From contig NZ_FMYF01000005.1 of NCBI RefSeq assembly GCF_900092135.1, positions 186,001 through 250,000 of the forward strand: DNA of 64,000 nt, read 5' to 3'. This stretch comes from Raineyella antarctica. Its GTDB lineage: Bacteria; Actinomycetota; Actinomycetes; Propionibacteriales; Propionibacteriaceae. The notes under the pieces were generated by a model. It was not told where the DNA came from. It ran no database searches and saw nothing but the letters and a program-made list of their open reading frames with translations. The first letter of the stretch is position 1; every line of letters begins with the position of its first letter. Made by a program: the position numbers and the translations under genes. Below, in pieces: positions 60,965 to 64,000 of this stretch.

Positions 60965-62635
60965 TCAGGCCGGCAACAGCCACCCGAGGACGGGGGTGGC
61001 CATCAGGCCGACCATCAGGCCGAGGAAGACGAGCAGGCCGAGGCTCCACCCGATGATCCTGCGCAGGATGATGGACTCGTGGCCGGCCAGTCCGACCGAA
61101 GTGGCCGCGATGGCGAGGTTCTGCGGGCTGATCATCTTGCCCAGGACGCCACCGGAGGCGTTCGCCGAAACGGTCAGGTACGGGTCCAGCCCGATCTGCT
61201 TGCCGACCGTCGCCTGCAGGCCGCTGAACAGCGCGTTCGCGGTGGTGTCGGAGCCGGTGACGTACGTGCCGATCCAGCCGAGCAGCGGGGACAGGAACAC
61301 GAACACCGCACCGGCACCGGCGATCCAGGTGCCGATGGTGACGGTCTGTCCCGAGAAGTCCATCACGTACGCCAGCGCGACGACGGAGGCGATGGTCAGG
61401 GCGGTGAAGCGCAGCTTGCGCAGATTGCGGCCCAGGGAGCCGAAGGCGGCCCGCAGCGGGACCCGGTAGAGGACGGCGGTGACGACGGCGATCAGGGCGA
61501 GCAGGGTGCCCGGCGAGGACAGCAGCGCGAGCTTGTAGGTGGTCCGCCCGATCGGGTGGCCGGCCGCGTTCAGGATGTGGCCGGACAGGCCGGGCCAGCC
61601 GAACACGATGTCGGTCGAGGCCAGGGCATGCTGGACCGGTCCGATCAGGTTGACCAGGGAGAACAGGGCGACGACCAGCACGTAGGGCAGCAACGCCATC
61701 CAGATCCGGCCGGCGGTGAGCCCGTGCGGGTCGGCAGGTGCATGCGCGTCGCTGTCAAGGGTCGAGGCGGGCTCCCCCTTCATCGGCAGTCCGATCCGGG
61801 CCCGGGCCTCCGCCGATCCCTGCGGCTTCCAGAAGCGCAGCAGGATGACGCCGGCGGCGATGCCGAGCAGCGAGGCAATGACGTCGGTGAGCTCGACCGA
61901 CACCCAGGTGGAGGTGATCCACTTGGCGGCCGAGAAGACGGCGCCGATGGTCAGGGCGGCGGGCCAGGCCTGCTTCAGTCCGCGGCGGCCGTCGATCAGC
62001 AACAGGATCAGGAACGGGATGATGAACGCGAGGACTGCGGTCTGGCGTCCGACGAACGCGCCGATCCGCTCGTAGTCCAGGCCGGACACGTTGCCGGCCA
62101 TGATGATCGGGGTGGCGATGGCGCCGAACGCGACCGGTGCCGTGTTGGCCAGGAGCACGGTCAGGGCCGAGCGGAGCGGGGCGTAGCCGACCGAGACGAG
62201 CATCACCGACGTGATCGCGACCGGCGCGCCGAAGCCGGCGAGGGCCTCCAGCAGACCACCGAAACAGAAGGCGATCAGGATGCCGAGCACGCGGGGATCG
62301 TCGGTGATCAGGGAGAACGTCGATCGCAGGTCCTCGAACCGGCCGCTGACCACGGTGACGTCGTACATCCAGATCGCCGAGAGCAGGATCCAGGTGATCG
62401 GGAAGATGCCGAAGGCGGCCCCCTGCAGCGCCGACAACCCGGCCAGGGGGGCCGGCATGTCGAAGGCCAGCACCGCAACCAGCAGGGCCGCGGCCAAGGA
62501 GGCCAGGCCGGCCCAGTGGGCCCGCCACTTCAGCACGCCGAGCGTGACCAGCATGGTCAGCAGCGGGATCAGTGCCACGAGGGCGGAAGCCGTCACGCTG
62601 CCGAGGGGGGCCAGCGTGGGCTGGAAGATCGCCAT
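60965..62635 (-). CDS. lldP: L-lactate permease
   Basis: 556 residues, about 13 membrane segments of the lactate permease family. FGGLLEALAGFGAPVAITS, GYAPLRSALTVLLANTAPVAFGAI and GSDTTANALFSGLQ are typical. It imports lactate (and glycolate in some species) for the Lut enzymes. The ATG at 62635 follows GGAGAA. It heads the lldP-lutA-lutB-lutC operon. Upstream in-frame codons overlap operator 1 and are not used. Confidence 0.93.
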   Translation of the reverse strand: MAIFQPTLAPLGSVTASALVALIPLLTMLVTLGVLKWRAHWAGLASLAAALLVAVLAFDMPAPLAGLSALQGAAFGIFPITWILLSAIWMYDVTVVSGRFEDLRSTFSLITDDPRVLGILIAFCFGGLLEALAGFGAPVAITSVMLVSVGYAPLRSALTVLLANTAPVAFGAIATPIIMAGNVSGLDYERIGAFVGRQTAVLAFIIPFLILLLIDGRRGLKQAWPAALTIGAVFSAAKWITSTWVSVELTDVIASLLGIAAGVILLRFWKPQGSAEARARIGLPMKGEPASTLDSDAHAPADPHGLTAGRIWMALLPYVLVVALFSLVNLIGPVQHALASTDIVFGWPGLSGHILNAAGHPIGRTTYKLALLSSPGTLLALIAVVTAVLYRVPLRAAFGSLGRNLRKLRFTALTIASVVALAYVMDFSGQTVTIGTWIAGAGAVFVFLSPLLGWIGTYVTGSDTTANALFSGLQATVGKQIGLDPYLTVSANASGGVLGKMISPQNLAIAATSVGLAGHESIILRRIIGWSLGLLVFLGLMVGLMATPVLGWLLPA

Positions 62636-62658
62636 GGGTTCTCCGTCGTCCAGATGAT

Positions 62659-62734
62659 TGGTCAGACCATTGATGTTCAGGGTAGGCATTGGTCTGACCA
62701 TTGGTCAAGGCGGTCGGCTACAGTGGTCTGACCA
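62659..62734. promoter_or_regulatory. Three TGGTCNGACCA operators between lldP and its regulator
   Basis: Copies at 62659-62669 (TGGTCAGACCA), 62690-62700 and 62724-62734 (both TGGTCTGACCA), centres 31 and 34 bp apart. The motif matches TNGTNNNACNA of FadR-type GntR regulators. On the minus strand, TTGACC (62703-62708) and TACCCT (62679-62684) make an lldP promoter with an 18-bp spacer that encloses the middle operator. Confidence 0.85.
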
Positions 62735-62749
62735 ACAAGGGGGACCAGC

Positions 62750-63448
62750 ATGGCGGATGGCACGAAGGCATACCAGGTAGTGCTCGAGCACATCGAGGAA
62801 GCCATCCTCGGTGGCACCCTCCTCGTCGGACAGCTCCTGCCGCCGGAGCGGGACCTCGCCGCCCAACTGGGGGTGAGTCGTGCCGCCGTGCGCGAGGCCA
62901 TCCACGCGCTCGTGGCCCAGGGGGTGCTGACGTCGTCGGTGGGTCCGCGGGGCGGTACCCGGGTGGCGGCCATGCAGGCCGAGGCGCTGAAGCGGGTGCT
63001 GCGGCTCCAGGTCGCGCTCGCCGATTTCCCGGTCTCGGACGTCAGTGAGGTCAGGATCGCGCTCGAACGGACCACCATCGCCGCGGCCTGCCGTGACATC
63101 GCACCGGAGGTGCTCGCGCAGATCCGCGAGGTCCTCGACCTGATGTCGGCGGCCGAGGACCCCGACGAGTTCAACGCGCTGGACACCCGCTTCCACGTGC
63201 TGATCGCCACCGCCGGCCACAACGAACTGGCGACCGACATGACGATCGCCATCCGGGAGTCGCTGCGGCGCCCGATCCTCGGCGCCGAGAAGGTGATGGA
63301 CGGCTGGCCCGCCTTCCGGGGTAGCGCGATGGACCAGCACGAGCGGATCTATGCGGCGCTGGCGGCCGGTGATGCGCAGGAGGCAGCCGCGGCGATGGAG
63401 GCGCACATCCGCGCCAGCTACTCGATCCTGCCGCTGGAGACCTCGTAG
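62750..63448 (+). CDS. FadR-type GntR regulator of lactate genes
   Basis: 232 residues. The N-terminal winged helix (LLPPERDLAAQLGVSRAAVREAIHALVAQGVL) near residues 25-60 is GntR-type. The C-terminal all-helical FCD domain has DFNALDTRFHVLIATAGHN with the metal-binding His and Asp. The position, divergent from lldP with three matching operators, makes it the LldR/LutR-like repressor of lactate use, relieved by L-lactate. It is encoded on plus, 15 nt after operator 3. Confidence 0.9.
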   Translation: MADGTKAYQVVLEHIEEAILGGTLLVGQLLPPERDLAAQLGVSRAAVREAIHALVAQGVLTSSVGPRGGTRVAAMQAEALKRVLRLQVALADFPVSDVSEVRIALERTTIAAACRDIAPEVLAQIREVLDLMSAAEDPDEFNALDTRFHVLIATAGHNELATDMTIAIRESLRRPILGAEKVMDGWPAFRGSAMDQHERIYAALAAGDAQEAAAAMEAHIRASYSILPLETS

Positions 63449-63475
63449 CCGAGGGTCGGGCCTGGATAGCGGAGG

Positions 63476-64000
63476 TCAGGCCTGGCGCTCGACCAGGGCG
63501 ATGGATCGCAGCCCGCGCTCCATGTGCCAGTTCACGAATGCCGTGGTCAGGCCGCTGGCCTCGCGCTGGACGCGGGACTCCACCGCACTCGTCGCGGGCC
63601 AGTCCCCCACGAGCAGCGCAGTGAGCAGCTCCAGGGTCTCCGGCTGGGGGTGCGCGCTGGCCGGTGGCCGGCAGAACCGGCACACGACCCCACCGGCCGC
63701 CGGGGAGAAGGCCGTGTGTGGCCCAGCCGCACCACAGGACGCGCACTCGGTGAAGGTCGGGGCGTATCCCGCCACCGACATCGACCGCAGCAGATAGGAG
63801 TCCAGGACCATCGAGACCGGACGCGGCCCGTCGGAGGTCCCCCGCTCGAGGGTCGCCAGCGCACCGACCAGCAGCCGGTATTGCTGCAGGGCCGGCTGCT
63901 TCTCCTCGAAGACGAGCTTGTCCGCGGTCTCCAGCATCGCCTCCCCCACGGTCCAGGCCGGGTAGTCGGCAGCGAGCGAGGCACCGTAGTGGTGGATGCT
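63476..64000 (-). CDS. recO: DNA repair protein RecO, 3' part only
   Basis: The last 174 residues are visible; the N-terminus is beyond the window. RecO helps RecR load RecA in recombinational repair. The zinc site is CASCGAAGPHTAFSPAAGGVVCRFC, with four cysteines. LVFEEKQPALQQYRLLVGAL and DSYLLRSMSVAGYAP are typical. It is convergent with the regulator gene across 27 bp. Confidence 0.92.
   Translation of the reverse strand, partial: SIHHYGASLAADYPAWTVGEAMLETADKLVFEEKQPALQQYRLLVGALATLERGTSDGPRPVSMVLDSYLLRSMSVAGYAPTFTECASCGAAGPHTAFSPAAGGVVCRFCRPPASAHPQPETLELLTALLVGDWPATSAVESRVQREASGLTTAFVNWHMERGLRSIALVERQA

Overview
The window is high-GC DNA (roughly two-thirds G+C by eye) densely packed with genes. 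It looks like the chromosome of an actinobacterium, most plausibly a member of the Propionibacteriales; that family-level placement is inference. The support is gene content and order typical of Actinomycetota: prfB-ftsE-ftsX-(cell-wall hydrolase)-smpB; an AhpE-like peroxiredoxin and a DUF3052 gene divergent from aceE, followed by a PucR/FasR-type regulator and fabD-fabH-acpP-fabF-accD with a DUF3145 gene next to it; otsB/otsA; dnaG with a sigma factor; dus-dgt; and the alpha2-type glyS. I saw no rRNA, CRISPR array, insertion sequence, phage gene or replication origin. The content is core chromosome plus a few catabolic and transport operons.

Layout. 1-6.3 kb (minus): prfB, ftsE, ftsX, an M23 hydrolase, smpB and a DUF2207 membrane protein, linking translation termination and rescue with division-site peptidoglycan hydrolysis. 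6.3-10.4 kb (plus): a peptidase E-like protein that lacks its catalytic serine, then a three-gene xylose/ribose-type ABC importer. 10.5-12.1 kb: secreted PhoD phosphatase. 12.4 kb: tRNA-Val. 12.5-23.6 kb: redox, pyruvate dehydrogenase E1 and fatty acid synthesis genes. 23.7-28.4 kb (minus): moxR, DUF58 and two tandem VWA membrane proteins, then yggS. 28.5-32.0 kb (plus): a Ser/Pro-tailed membrane protein, a HAD phosphatase, an acyl-CoA thioesterase and a radical SAM/SPASM protein. 32.1-36.5 kb: a Ser/Thr kinase, a CAT-anticodon tRNA and divergent otsB/otsA. 36.6-41.8 kb: tRNA-Asn, a sigma factor, dnaG, an HtrA protease and a FetB-like permease.

41.9-48.9 kb (minus) is a catechol meta-cleavage segment: ferredoxin, catechol 2,3-dioxygenase, GlcG-like protein, IclR regulator, 2-oxopent-4-enoate hydratase, 4-oxalocrotonate decarboxylase, tautomerase and hydroxymuconic semialdehyde dehydrogenase. 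Together these take catechol to 4-hydroxy-2-oxovalerate. The final aldolase and acetaldehyde dehydrogenase, and any oxygenase that makes catechol, are not in the window. A short-chain dehydrogenase lies just beyond it. 49.1-54.8 kb: dgt, dusB, a HAD and Nudix pair, a DUF6457 protein, glyS and a small ABM protein. 54.8-58.0 kb: znuA-znuC-znuB-zur, with a near-consensus Zur box on the promoter. 58.0-63.4 kb: the L-lactate system lldP-lutA-lutB-lutC divergent from a GntR/FadR-type regulator, with three copies of TGGTCNGACCA between them. 63.5 kb to the end: the 3' part of recO.

Regulation is the most informative part of the window. Several operons have a regulator and matching palindromes in the same place (Zur, LutR-like, IclR). 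Several genes (dnaG, prfB, dus, znuA, the radical SAM gene) have a -10-like hexamer directly upstream of the start codon and no Shine-Dalgarno sequence, which suggests leaderless mRNAs. All functional names come from protein motifs and gene context read by eye; no database search was run.
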